Shown here: in pieces, positions 1-5,997 of the stretch
Numbering within the stretch: position 1 is the stretch's first letter
Layout of the letters: each line of letters begins with the position of its first letter
Source of the DNA: Candidatus Stahliibacteriota bacterium
GTDB lineage: Bacteria > Hydrothermota > Tepidihabitantia > SM23-42
Direction of reading: 5' to 3'
Assembly (NCBI GenBank): GCA_030670605.1
Contig: DAOVBK010000050.1
Span: 1 to 8,674, forward strand
DNA length: 8,674 nucleotides
Notes under the pieces: model-generated
Database searches by the model: none
Seen by the model: the letters and a program-made list of their open reading frames with translations, nothing else
What the model was told of the DNA's origin: nothing
Position numbers and translations under genes: made by a program

Positions 1-1586
1 ACGGGTCCTGGTCAATAGAACCCAGTCAAACTGGCTTTGTCTACTATCCAAAGCAATACAATTCGCAAACACTTCACACAGTCGCCTATACACTCGGTGA
101 ACCATGGGATGCACGAAGATGGATGCCATGTTATGATGAACCGTATGATAAGGCAGATTCCGGATGTGTTATTTCGGTAACGGTCCCGGATTCGTTTGTT
201 GTCTGCGCAAACGGTGAACTGATTGATGTCACAAGCAACCCAGACACAACAGAAACCTATACCTGGGAAGAGTTATATCCGATTACAACCTACCTCATGC
301 ACTTTGGTGTATCCCGCTATGCACAATGGTCAGATTGGTGGTACGATGCATACGGTGATTCGATCGAAATACGGCATTTTGTGTGGCCAGAAGATTCAGC
401 GCTGTCAGTTACTTCATTCCAGCATCTACCCACGGCAATGGCCTTGTTTGATTCCATGTACGGGAGTTATCCATTTGACCGCTACGGACAGGATGTCGTC
501 TATCCGTACGCCTGGGGCGGCATGGAACACCAGGAGCAGTCAACAATACACCGCAACTGGGTGCTCAATCAGTCTGACCGCGGCATGGCACATGAGCTTG
601 CACACATGTGGTGGGGCGACATGGTCACCTGTGTCGATTTCAGGGACATATGGCTCAATGAAGGGTTTGCCACATACAGCGATGCGAATTACATCTGGCA
701 TCTCGATGGTTACGGAGATTTCAGGAGTCTTATGATGCAGCGCAGATCCTACTATTTACAGGCTGACAATGCTCACCGCCGTCCACTGTATGACCCGCCA
801 CCCGGTCAGCTGTTCAATTACGGATACACGTACTGTAAAGCATGCTGGGCTATGCACATGCTCCGGGCTGTCGACGTATATAACACAGGTACTGACACAA
901 CATACTTTGACGCCATTGCTGCGTATCGTGATTCATTTGAATATGGTGTTGCAAGTACGGATGACATGAATGCCGTCTTCTCATACGTGTATGGCTATGA
1001 CATGACCTGGTTCTTTGACGAATGGGTGTACGACCAGGGACATCCTGAATACTACGTATTCTGGTTGTGTGAACCGTATGGTCAAGACTATCTCGCAAAG
1101 ATCAAGATTAACCAGGTCCAAACAAATGCACCGGTTTTTCATATGCCCGTGCAGATTGAGCTCAATACAACAGGTAGTGATACGCTCGTTGGCATGACCA
1201 TTACGAGCGATTCAGAGTATGCTGAATTTGTCGTCTCCGACTCAGTGACATCAATCGATTTTGATCCGGACGACTGGATACTGAAGGAGCATCATGTGTT
1301 CTATGGTATTGAAGAATACGCTGATGAACATCATTTTCTTGGCGGTATCTCCTTTTCCTCTAACCCAGCACGAGATGTTACTATAGCGTATTGTGTGCCT
1401 CAGCAAGGCGCAGTACGCCTTGCCATGTATGATGTGAGCGGAAGACTTCAGAAAGATCTCTATACGGGCGTGCAGACGCCTGGACAACATGAGATACGCG
1501 TCTCCGACCTGTCATCGGGCATCTATTTCTGCAGACTCGTGACGGCCGCAACAAAAGAGGTAAAAAAGCTAGTCATCATAGACTGA
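1..1586 (+). CDS. Secreted M1 family zinc aminopeptidase with type IX secretion sorting domain (5' end outside window)
   Basis: The frame is open from the left edge (first full codon at base 3), so the signal peptide and most of the N-terminal beta domain are missing; 527 residues are visible. Counting from base 3, the exopeptidase motif is GGMEH (172-176), a known variant of GAMEN. The zinc site is HELAH (197-201) with the third ligand Glu220 in WLNEGFATY, giving the HEXXH-X18-E spacing of M1 enzymes. A Tyr near 277 in the YCKACW segment is the likely catalytic tyrosine. FFDEWVYDQGHPEY (337-350) is also typical. M1 enzymes remove N-terminal residues from peptides. The last 80 residues (about 448-527), with SNPARDV, YDVSGRL, SSGIYFCRL and a KKLVIID end, match the Por/type IX C-terminal sorting domain, so the enzyme is probably exported to the surface or medium. 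No downstream gene is co-directional within 600 bases. Confidence 0.93.
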   Translation, partial: GSWSIEPSQTGFVYYPKQYNSQTLHTVAYTLGEPWDARRWMPCYDEPYDKADSGCVISVTVPDSFVVCANGELIDVTSNPDTTETYTWEELYPITTYLMHFGVSRYAQWSDWWYDAYGDSIEIRHFVWPEDSALSVTSFQHLPTAMALFDSMYGSYPFDRYGQDVVYPYAWGGMEHQEQSTIHRNWVLNQSDRGMAHELAHMWWGDMVTCVDFRDIWLNEGFATYSDANYIWHLDGYGDFRSLMMQRRSYYLQADNAHRRPLYDPPPGQLFNYGYTYCKACWAMHMLRAVDVYNTGTDTTYFDAIAAYRDSFEYGVASTDDMNAVFSYVYGYDMTWFFDEWVYDQGHPEYYVFWLCEPYGQDYLAKIKINQVQTNAPVFHMPVQIELNTTGSDTLVGMTITSDSEYAEFVVSDSVTSIDFDPDDWILKEHHVFYGIEEYADEHHFLGGISFSSNPARDVTIAYCVPQQGAVRLAMYDVSGRLQKDLYTGVQTPGQHEIRVSDLSSGIYFCRLVTAATKEVKKLVIID

Positions 1587-1601
1587 GCACGCGGCAAAAG
1601 A

Positions 1602-1659
1602 TTAGTCCAATAGTCTCATTGTCCTATCGTCGTATGGTCGGGCAATGGGACAGTCTAAC
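1602..1659. repeat. Inverted repeat of 8-nt units, copy 1
   Basis: Starting 16 bases after the peptidase stop, the sequence falls into 8-nt units: TTAGTCCA (1602), ATAGTCTC (1610), ATTGTCCT (1618), ATCGTCGT (1626), a longer central unit starting ATGGTCG (1634), then ATGGGACA (1645). The left units carry GTC and the right unit GAC, so GTCCTAT (1621-1627) can pair with ATGGGAC (1645-1651) with one G-T wobble. Copy 2 at 5823-5896 shares the same unit order, and the first four units and start of the fifth are nearly identical. It looks like a dispersed palindromic element; its position just after a stop codon would also suit an mRNA 3'-end structure. Confidence 0.75.
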
Positions 1660-1674
1660 CAAAATACAGGAATA

Positions 1675-1762
1675 GCGAGACTCGTCTCGCGTACAAGCTG
1701 ATTGCATATAGCTTATGGCTGATGGTTCAAAACCCACAATGGAATGGCGAAATTCGTTTCGC
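1675..1762. repeat. Pair of matching tetraloop hairpins
   Basis: Two stem-loops of the same design lie 72 bases apart. At 1675-1690 GCGAGA and TCTCGC close a CTCG loop; at 1747-1762 GCGAAA and TTTCGC close a TTCG loop. Stem positions differ in a compensating way (GA/TC against AA/TT). UUCG and CUCG type loops are unusually stable in RNA. The 56 bases between them hold nothing I recognise. Confidence 0.55.
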
Positions 1763-1784
1763 GCCTACCCCTGCGCAACGTACT

Positions 1785-1846
1785 CTTCGAGCGAGCGCAG
1801 CGAGTCGAGAAGTCTGTGGTTCTCGACTACGCTCGAACAATAATCC
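1785..1846. repeat. Nested TTCGAG/TCGAGAA hairpin element, copy A
   Basis: The outer arms are TTCGAG (1786-1791) and CTCGAA (1832-1837). The inner arms are TCGAGAA (1805-1811) and TTCTCGA (1820-1826) around an 8-nt loop. A 13-base segment lies on the left between outer and inner arms and 5 bases on the right. The copy ends in CAATAATCC and a run of six T at 1847-1852. A second, longer copy is at 5998-6090 and a partial right half is at 1976-2010. Confidence 0.7.
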
Positions 1847-1865
1847 TTTTTTACTGTTCGAGTGA

Positions 1866-1890
1866 CCCCGCCTCTTGGTAAGGGGTGGGG
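1866..1890 (+). repeat. 11-bp GC-rich hairpin with two G-U pairs
   Basis: Bases 1866-1876 pair with 1880-1890 around a 3-nt loop (GGT). Two of the eleven pairs are G-T in DNA: T1873 with G1883 and G1870 with T1886. Both are legal only as G-U in RNA read from the plus strand, since the opposite strand would give A-C mismatches. This hints that the structure acts as plus-strand RNA. A 12-base palindrome, GGAATCGATTCC (1890-1901), and five T follow, but that stem is too short for a confident intrinsic terminator. Confidence 0.5.
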
Positions 1891-1909
1891 GAATCGATTC
1901 CGTTTTTGT

Positions 1910-1957
1910 CCAAATCTGCGATTTGGTAACTGAAACGAGAATCCCGCTCTGGCGGGA
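1910..1957. repeat. Two short hairpins
   Basis: CCAAATC (1910-1916) pairs with GATTTGG (1920-1926) over a TGC loop. TCCCGC (1942-1947) pairs with GCGGGA (1952-1957) over a TCTG loop. The second lies between CGAGAA (1935-1940) and TTCTCG (1976-1981), which can themselves pair, so it may be an insert inside a degenerate TTCGAG-type element. Confidence 0.5.
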
Positions 1958-1975
1958 GAACCAATACCAGTACAC

Positions 1976-2010
1976 TTCTCGACTCACTGCGTTCGCTCGA
2001 AGAATAATCC
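1976..2010. repeat. Partial copy (right half) of the TTCGAG element
   Basis: It starts TTCTCGA (1976-1982), continues to CTCGAA (1996-2001) and ends in GAATAATCC, like the right half of copy A (TTCTCGA to CAATAATCC). The full left arm is missing; only CGAGAA at 1935-1940 could serve as the inner partner. Confidence 0.5.
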
Positions 2011-2084
2011 CGTAAGTGTGATTCGTATACCGTATTCGTAGAAAAATCGCTAACTGCCAAAGCCTAAAGCCTAACTGTGCTGCA

Positions 2085-2112
2085 TTGACGTAGCTACTAT
2101 ATCGATTATAAT
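2085..2112 (+). promoter_or_regulatory. Sigma70-type promoter for the 2239-3614 unit
   Basis: TTGACG (2085-2090) is a -35 box one base off consensus and TATAAT (2107-2112) is a perfect -10 box, with a 16-base spacer. Transcription would start near 2118-2120, leaving a leader of about 120 bases before the ATG at 2239. It is the best plus-strand promoter I found in the window. Confidence 0.6.
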
Positions 2113-2238
2113 TCCCAGTTCAGAAAGCACGCGAGGGGCAGATTCTACATGCAATCCAGTAGCTTATCTGAACATGTGGCGCGATCAAGGGATGTGGAAT
2201 AACTCACGTAATCTTATACGCGTACACTGGGAAGGTTC
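2112..2238 (+). promoter_or_regulatory. Possible structured leader able to cover the ribosome binding site
   Basis: GTTCAGA (2118-2124) pairs with TCTGAAC (2167-2173), with an inner CTAC/GTAG helix near 2147-2164. TTCCCAGT (2112-2119) is an exact complement of ACTGGGAA (2226-2233), which contains most of the ribosome binding site (GGGAAGG, 2229-2235). The two pairings overlap at 2118-2119, so they partly exclude each other. The expected transcript start near 2119 would leave out most of the anti-binding-site arm, which weakens the idea. I could not match it to TPP, cobalamin, SAM or preQ1 motifs. Confidence 0.3.
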
Positions 2239-2379
2239 ATGATAAATGATATAATAAAGAAAGCACTCAACGACGAGGATCTCACGAGAGAAAAGATTGC
2301 ATCGCTCTACAGGGTGCAGCTCTTTTTGCCTGATTCGGCGAAGATACTTGAAGGACCTTCACGATTCTATCGTTCGTGA
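2239..2379 (+). pseudogene. 5' remnant of a biotin-synthase-like radical SAM gene (46 codons)
   Basis: The ATG follows GGGAAGG by 3 bases. The peptide begins MINDIIKKALNDEDLTREKI and goes on to ASLYRVQLFLPDSAKILE. This looks like the N-terminal helical lead-in of biotin-synthase-type radical SAM proteins, where a similar LYRVPLFS-DSA segment comes before the CX3CX2C cluster motif. After ILE the likeness ends, eight unrelated residues follow and TGA closes the frame. No cluster cysteines remain, so the product cannot be an enzyme. The stop lies one base before the ATG of the glycosyltransferase, so its main present role may be to carry the promoter and binding site and couple translation to the next gene. 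The family call rests on my memory of the pattern; a real small ORF cannot be ruled out. Confidence 0.5.
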
Positions 2380-2380
2380 C

Positions 2381-3076
2381 ATGATGAGCATAAGCCTTAT
2401 CATCCCAATCTATAATGAAGAAGACAACTTAAATCGCGCACATCACCATTTTCGTGAACTGAATCAGCGTGCAGAGCTTGTTTTTGTTGATGGCGGTAGC
2501 TCAGATGGCAGTGTTACGTATGCATCACAACTCGGGACAGTCATCACAGCACGAAAAGGACGAGCAGCACAAATGAATGCCGGCGCCTGCGTGACGCATG
2601 GTGATATCCTTCTCTTCTTGCACGCTGATTGTTACCTCGGTGAAGATGCTTTGTCCAGCATGCGTCAGTGTGTTGAACAAGGTGCGGTCGGCGGGTGTTT
2701 TACACAACGTTTGACAAATGATAGTCCTGCGTTCAGAAGAATTGAACATGAAGGTAATCGGCGGGCGCGGATAAGAAAAGTATTTTTCGGTGACCAGGGG
2801 ATATTTGTCAGGCGTGATATATTCCAAAAAATCGGTGGTTTCCCAGAGGTTCCGATAATGGAAGATGTCGAAATCATGCGACGCATCAAAAGAACCGGTG
2901 GCGAAATTTGTATCCTCCCAGAACGGGTCAAGACATCACCGCGCCGATGGGAAACAGAAGGTGTGCTCTACTGCACGCTCCGCAACTGGCTCCTTGCCAT
3001 TCTTTTTGCGTTCAGAGTTCCACCAGAGAAACTGTCACGATTCTTTGCCCACGGCAGGAAAATCTACCAGAGATAA
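2381..3076 (+). CDS. Family 2 glycosyltransferase, radical SAM/selenodomain-associated type (TIGR04283-like)
   Basis: This 231-residue soluble protein has a GT-A fold. It contains the nucleotide-sugar entry IIPIYNEED (7-15), DGGSSDGS (37-44), GRAAQMNAGA (60-69), LHAD (80-83) as the DXD-equivalent, GDQGIFVRR (137-145) and MEDVE (160-164). The GRA-QMN and GDQ-IFVRR signatures are those of the subfamily usually found near ArsS-like radical SAM proteins; its acceptor is not known to me. There are tandem ATGs at 2381 and 2384. I chose 2381 because the IIPIYNEE strand starts directly after it; the upstream in-frame ATG at 2297 would add 28 residues that overlap the preceding remnant and match nothing. 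No clear ribosome binding site is present, which suits translation coupled to the preceding stop (2377-2379). The pgsA-like gene follows 4 bases after the stop. Confidence 0.88.
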   Translation: MMSISLIIPIYNEEDNLNRAHHHFRELNQRAELVFVDGGSSDGSVTYASQLGTVITARKGRAAQMNAGACVTHGDILLFLHADCYLGEDALSSMRQCVEQGAVGGCFTQRLTNDSPAFRRIEHEGNRRARIRKVFFGDQGIFVRRDIFQKIGGFPEVPIMEDVEIMRRIKRTGGEICILPERVKTSPRRWETEGVLYCTLRNWLLAILFAFRVPPEKLSRFFAHGRKIYQR

Positions 3077-3080
3077 GAAC

Positions 3081-3614
3081 ATGCACATAGCGAACATCTT
3101 CACATCCATGCGAATCATTCTGGCGCCACTGTGTATCACCTTCATTCTCTGGGATGTTCCCCACAGCAAAATTATTGCGTTCTCTATTTACGTGCTCGCT
3201 TCTTTGACCGATGCGCTGGATGGATACTTTGCTCGCCGCATGCACAAAATCTCTGACTTTGGCAAATACTTTGACCCGCTTGCTGATAAGATCCTCAACA
3301 TCTCGGTGCTTTTCAGCCTTGCGCTCACAGTCAATGCCCTGTGGTGCTGGTCAGCAGTCAGCATAATTGTGATGCGAGAAATTGCTGTCGCCTTTGTGCG
3401 CCGGTGGGGTAGTCCCAATGGCATTTCTCGAGCAGCGAACAATAACGGCAAAATCAAAATATTTGCTCAAATATTCGCCGTGTGCGCACTGATTCTTGAC
3501 GTTGCCATAGCACCATATTTGCTGTGGCTCGCTGTTATTTTCTCACTCTATTCTGGTGTATATAATGTATCGGTGTGGAGGATACGGAGTAGAAAATACG
3601 AACCGCAACAATAA
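3081..3614 (+). CDS. pgsA: CDP-alcohol phosphatidyltransferase, probable CDP-diacylglycerol-glycerol-3-phosphate 3-phosphatidyltransferase
   Basis: This 177-residue integral membrane protein carries the complete CDP-OH-P motif DX2DGX2ARX8GX3DX3D at residues 44-69 (D44, D47, G48, A51, R52, G61, D65, D69). The start MHIANIFTSMRIILAP is typical of PgsA, and hydrophobic segments lie around 11-24, 29-41, 74-100 and 130-163. PgsA joins CDP-diacylglycerol and glycerol-3-phosphate to make phosphatidylglycerophosphate, the first step of phosphatidylglycerol and cardiolipin synthesis. The ATG at 3081 was chosen because it sits just before the conserved N-terminus; upstream in-frame codons lie inside the glycosyltransferase. 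It begins 4 bases after that gene's stop with no clear binding site, so it probably depends on the same transcript. A related acceptor specificity (for example phosphatidylserine or inositol phosphate) cannot be excluded. A weak AAGCA/TGCTT hairpin overlaps the stop. Confidence 0.85.
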   Translation: MHIANIFTSMRIILAPLCITFILWDVPHSKIIAFSIYVLASLTDALDGYFARRMHKISDFGKYFDPLADKILNISVLFSLALTVNALWCWSAVSIIVMREIAVAFVRRWGSPNGISRAANNNGKIKIFAQIFAVCALILDVAIAPYLLWLAVIFSLYSGVYNVSVWRIRSRKYEPQQ

Positions 3615-3724
3615 GCACAAATGCTTTGATTTTCAGGGATTTCTAGAGTAAAGGTAAAAACATTTTGCTATAAACAGATAGGCTTTATGGATTGTCTTAA
3701 GTCATATATACAGGAAGGAGGCGC

Positions 3725-4129
3725 ATGATTACTGATTTTAAATCTAAATTACAGAGTATAAATCCTGAATTCGTACAATTCGATACCTTGAAGATTTTGC
3801 AGGTAAACATGGGCAATCTGTGTAATCAACGATGTATACACTGCCATGTTCAAGCAAGTCCAAAAGGCACCAAGATCATGTCCAGGGACGTCATGAACAA
3901 GATTGTCAATTTCCTAAGAAAGCGGCATGGACTCACCCTCGATATCACTGGTGGTTGTCCAGAGATGAATCCACATTTCCGGTTTTTTCTTGAATCAACC
4001 CACCCGTTTGTTTCACGTCTTATGGTCAGAACCAACTTGACGATTCTCATGGAAAAAGGCATGGAGTGGATTTCTGGCTGGTACAAAACACAGGCAGTGA
4101 ATAGGGTACTTACAAGAAAAAGGAGGTAG
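3725..4129 (+). pseudogene. arsS: Truncated ArsS-like radical SAM gene (N-terminal part only)
   Basis: The first 115 or so of 134 residues match the arsenosugar-type radical SAM family. The cluster motif CX3CX2C is complete (C33, C37, C40 in NLCNQRCIHC), followed by TLDITGGCPEMNPHF (71-85) and VRTNLTIL (101-108). ArsS-like proteins are usually above 300 residues; here the similarity stops near 115, a short unrelated tail follows, and TAG (4127-4129) ends the frame. About two thirds, including the rest of the barrel and the C-terminal Cys-rich domain, are missing, so catalysis is very unlikely. The start is firm: GGAAGGAGG (3713-3721) precedes the ATG. The last codons encode the ribosome binding site of tal, whose ATG comes one base after the stop. 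In intact members the enzyme acts in arsenosugar synthesis; the glycosyltransferase upstream is of a family often found with it. Confidence 0.8.
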
Positions 4130-4130
4130 C

Positions 4131-5246
4131 ATGTCAACAAAACTAGACCAGCTTGCTGAATACGGTCAAAGCATATGGCTCGATTATATCAGCCGTTCTC
4201 TCGTCGATGGCGGTAGGCTCAAGGATATGATCGATCATGGACTACGGGGAATGACATCGAATCCAACGATTTTTGACAAAGCAATCAGTTCGGGAACAGA
4301 CTACGATGCGAGCATACAGAGATTCAAGAAGAAAAACAAATCGACATTTGACATTTATGATGCGATAACGATCAAAGACATACAGGATGCTGCTGATGCC
4401 TTCAAGCATATATATGAGCAGACAAACGGACTTGATGGATATGTCAGTCTTGAGATCAATCCCAAGCTTGCATATCAGACACCGGAGACAATACAAGAAG
4501 GCAAGCGCCTCCATGCCACGGTCAACCGCCCGAATGTACTGTTCAAGGTACCGTCAACCGAAGAAGGATTTCAAGCGATTACAGCACTGCTTGCTGAAGG
4601 CATCAATATCAATGTCACGCTCATATTCTCTTTGCAACAGTATGTCAAGACAGTAAAGGCATATCTGGACGGCATAACCATACTGCTACAGAAAAACGGG
4701 GATGCCCGTACGGTGCGATCAGTTGCCAGCGTTTTTGTCAGCCGGATTGATACTGCCACAGATGATTTGCTTGAAGCAACAATGGGTAAAGATACGCCTA
4801 GAAACAAAAGACTGGAGGCACTGAAAGGCAAAGCAGCAGCTGCAAACTCTGCAATGATCTATAAGAACTATCTCGACATATTCTCCAGCGCGGAATTCAA
4901 GCAGCTTCAGAAGAAAGGTACCAATGTGCAGCGTGTGTTATGGGGTTCGACGAGCACAAAGAATCCAGTATATAGTGATATCAAGTATGTCAGTGAACTG
5001 ATTGCCAAGGACACGGTCAACACAGCACCAGAGAAAACGATCGAGGCATTTATCGATCATGGCAGTGTCAAGGAGGCACTGACAGACGATGTACGGGAGG
5101 CTCAGAAAATCATTGATGAACTGTTTGCGTGTGGTATTGATATCAATACAGTATGCGAGAATTTACTTGAGGCTGGCGTCATCGCGTTCGAGAGATCATT
5201 TGACTCGCTTATACAGTCAATTGAAAAAAAAGCACAGACATTGTGA
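4131..5246 (+). CDS. tal: Transaldolase
   Basis: The protein has 371 residues, the length of the long (TalB/mycobacterial-type) transaldolases. It transfers a dihydroxyacetone unit between sedoheptulose-7-phosphate and glyceraldehyde-3-phosphate in the cytosolic non-oxidative pentose phosphate pathway. Visible signatures are YGQSIWLDYISR (11-22), the TSNPTIF loop (42-48), the Schiff-base lysine K139 in VLFKVPSTEEG, NVTLIFS (161-167), SVASVFVSRID and the WGSTSTKNPVYSD segment. The start is set by AGGAGG at 4121-4126, 4 bases before the ATG, and that site lies inside the last codons of the truncated ArsS frame. rpiB, another gene of the same pathway, follows after 46 bases. No frame damage is seen. 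Confidence 0.95.
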   Translation: MSTKLDQLAEYGQSIWLDYISRSLVDGGRLKDMIDHGLRGMTSNPTIFDKAISSGTDYDASIQRFKKKNKSTFDIYDAITIKDIQDAADAFKHIYEQTNGLDGYVSLEINPKLAYQTPETIQEGKRLHATVNRPNVLFKVPSTEEGFQAITALLAEGININVTLIFSLQQYVKTVKAYLDGITILLQKNGDARTVRSVASVFVSRIDTATDDLLEATMGKDTPRNKRLEALKGKAAAANSAMIYKNYLDIFSSAEFKQLQKKGTNVQRVLWGSTSTKNPVYSDIKYVSELIAKDTVNTAPEKTIEAFIDHGSVKEALTDDVREAQKIIDELFACGIDINTVCENLLEAGVIAFERSFDSLIQSIEKKAQTL

Positions 5247-5269
5247 GACATGGACTCCCAATCTCACGA
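5241..5269 (+). promoter_or_regulatory. Hairpin over the tal stop codon
   Basis: TTGTGAGA (5241-5248) pairs with TCTCACGA (5262-5269): eight pairs including one G-U, with a 13-base loop. It spans the tal stop codon (5244-5246) and ends just before the rpiB ribosome binding region. It could separate or tune expression of the two genes. No T-run follows, so it is not an intrinsic terminator. Confidence 0.3.
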
Positions 5270-5292
5270 CCTCGGAGGAAAGGCAGGGACAC

Positions 5293-5763
5293 ATGAAAAG
5301 AAAACCAGTGATTGTTGTAGGATGTGACCACGCAGGCTTCGGCGTGAAACAATACATCAAAGCACTGCTTGAGGAAATGGGTTATCCGATAGAGGATGTT
5401 GGAACCCATAGCAGAAAGAATGTCGACTACCCTGACTATGCAGAACGAGTTGCCCTCGCAGTCAAGAAAGGAAAGCAAAAAAGGGGTATTCTCGCCTGTG
5501 GTACGGGAATCGGCGCAGCAATTGCAATTAACAAATTCCCTGGCATATATGCTGCTCTTGTCCACGACGGGCGGGATGCACGACTGAGCCGACAACATAA
5601 TAATGCAAATGTCCTTGTGCTTGGCGGTCGACCATACAGAAAGAAAAATGTGGCAAACATGTTGCGGACATGGTTGCGATACGATTTTGAGGGCGGCAGG
5701 CACAGGCGACGTATCAACAAAATCGCACACATCGAGAAAAAATATCATAACAAGATACGCTAA
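5293..5763 (+). CDS. rpiB: Ribose-5-phosphate isomerase B
   Basis: This 156-residue protein of the RpiB/LacAB sugar isomerase family interconverts ribulose-5-phosphate and ribose-5-phosphate. It shows VVGCDHAGFGVK (8-19), VDYPDYA (44-50), the active-site cysteine C69 with CGTGIG (69-74), HDGRDARLSRQHNNANVLVLGGR (91-113) with the phosphate-binding Arg/His residues, and a basic C-terminal tail. The length is usual for the family. The ATG at 5293 is chosen because the first beta strand begins immediately; an upstream in-frame ATG at 5089 lies inside tal. GGAGG (5274-5278) is rather far away at 14 bases, while CAGGGA (5284-5289) is closer but weaker. It is co-directional with tal and probably co-transcribed. 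The lactose-pathway LacA/LacB alternative is unlikely for a lone gene beside tal. Confidence 0.94.
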   Translation: MKRKPVIVVGCDHAGFGVKQYIKALLEEMGYPIEDVGTHSRKNVDYPDYAERVALAVKKGKQKRGILACGTGIGAAIAINKFPGIYAALVHDGRDARLSRQHNNANVLVLGGRPYRKKNVANMLRTWLRYDFEGGRHRRRINKIAHIEKKYHNKIR

Positions 5764-5822
5764 CATCAACTGGTTTGCCTGAGGCACATTCTATCCGAAT
5801 GCGCAGATCCACGGGCAATGGT

Positions 5823-5896
5823 TTAGTCGGATAGTCTCATCGTCGTATCGTCTTATGGTCGACTATAGGGCTATAAGACAATAGGACAATCCGATC
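5823..5896. repeat. Inverted repeat of 8-nt units, copy 2
   Basis: Units run in strict 8-nt steps: TTAGTCGG (5823), ATAGTCTC (5831), ATCGTCGT (5839), ATCGTCTT (5847), a 10-nt centre starting ATGGTCG (5855), ATAGGGCT (5865), ATAAGACA (5873), ATAGGACA (5881), ATCCGATC (5889). Left units carry GTC and right units GAC. TCGGAT (5827-5832) pairs with ATCCGA (5889-5894), and GTCTTAT (5850-5856) with ATAAGAC (5873-5879). Copy 1 lies at 1602-1659; this copy is longer on the right side. The same lead-in, GGCAA followed by TTAGTC, is found before both. Confidence 0.8.
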
Positions 5897-5956
5897 AACA
5901 CAGCGTGAGATTGCCACGCCCCCCGACTAACTCGGGGCTCGAAATGACATGTTGAT
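5894..5956. repeat. GC-rich hairpin element bounded by ATCAACA/TGTTGAT
   Basis: ATCAACA (5894-5900) and TGTTGAT (5950-5956) are inverted repeats. Inside, CCCCGA (5921-5926) and TCGGGG (5932-5937) form a hairpin, and the edges read GAGATTGCC and AATGACA. This is the look of the dispersed 'GATTGC ... AATGACA' palindromes I know from many uncultured bacterial genomes; that likeness is from memory. Confidence 0.5.
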
Positions 5957-5997
5957 ATAGTCCCTAGCATAGCGGGAACATCTATGAGAAGTTATCC

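Larger units (their letters stand above)
1587..2084. other. Non-coding gap filled with palindromic repeats
   Basis: I see no credible gene on either strand. From the left the stretch holds the 8-nt-unit inverted repeat, two tetraloop hairpins, a nested TTCGAG hairpin, an 11-bp GC-rich hairpin, two more short hairpins, a partial TTCGAG copy, and short direct repeats (ATTCGTA at 2021-2027 and 2034-2040; AAGCCTA-like at 2060-2072). The minus-strand open frames crossing it translate hairpin sequence and match no family I know. The promoter of the next unit begins at 2085. Confidence 0.7.

Noticed and set aside
172..527. Loss of the M1 exopeptidase motif because GAMEN reads GGMEH
   Set aside because: GGMEH occurs in many bacterial M1 peptidases; together with HELAH and the downstream Glu it argues for an active enzyme.
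1602..1659. CRISPR array
   Set aside because: The 8-nt units run without spacers and invert at the centre; no cas gene is in the window.
1838..1852. Intrinsic terminator at the T6 run after the nested hairpin
   Set aside because: The T-run starts 9 bases after the outer stem, too far for a standard terminator, and the stem is interrupted.
1727..2060. Two minus-strand open frames of 69 and 86 codons
   Set aside because: They translate the hairpin repeats of the gap and have no ribosome binding site or family likeness.
2113..2238. Known riboswitch (TPP, cobalamin, SAM, preQ1)
   Set aside because: I found none of their conserved core sequences; only generic pairings are visible.
2297..2380. 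Upstream ATG that would extend the glycosyltransferase by 28 residues
   Set aside because: The added residues match nothing and overlap the radical SAM remnant in another frame; the first beta strand starts right after the ATG pair at 2381/2384.
4127..4129. Recoded stop or selenocysteine explanation for the short ArsS frame
   Set aside because: The stop is TAG, not TGA, and the following sequence is the intact tal gene; the lost part is deleted, not merely out of frame.
5209..5787. 192-codon open frame on the minus strand
   Set aside because: It lies antisense to rpiB and the tal end, which have full family motifs; its translation is cysteine-rich without any recognisable domain.
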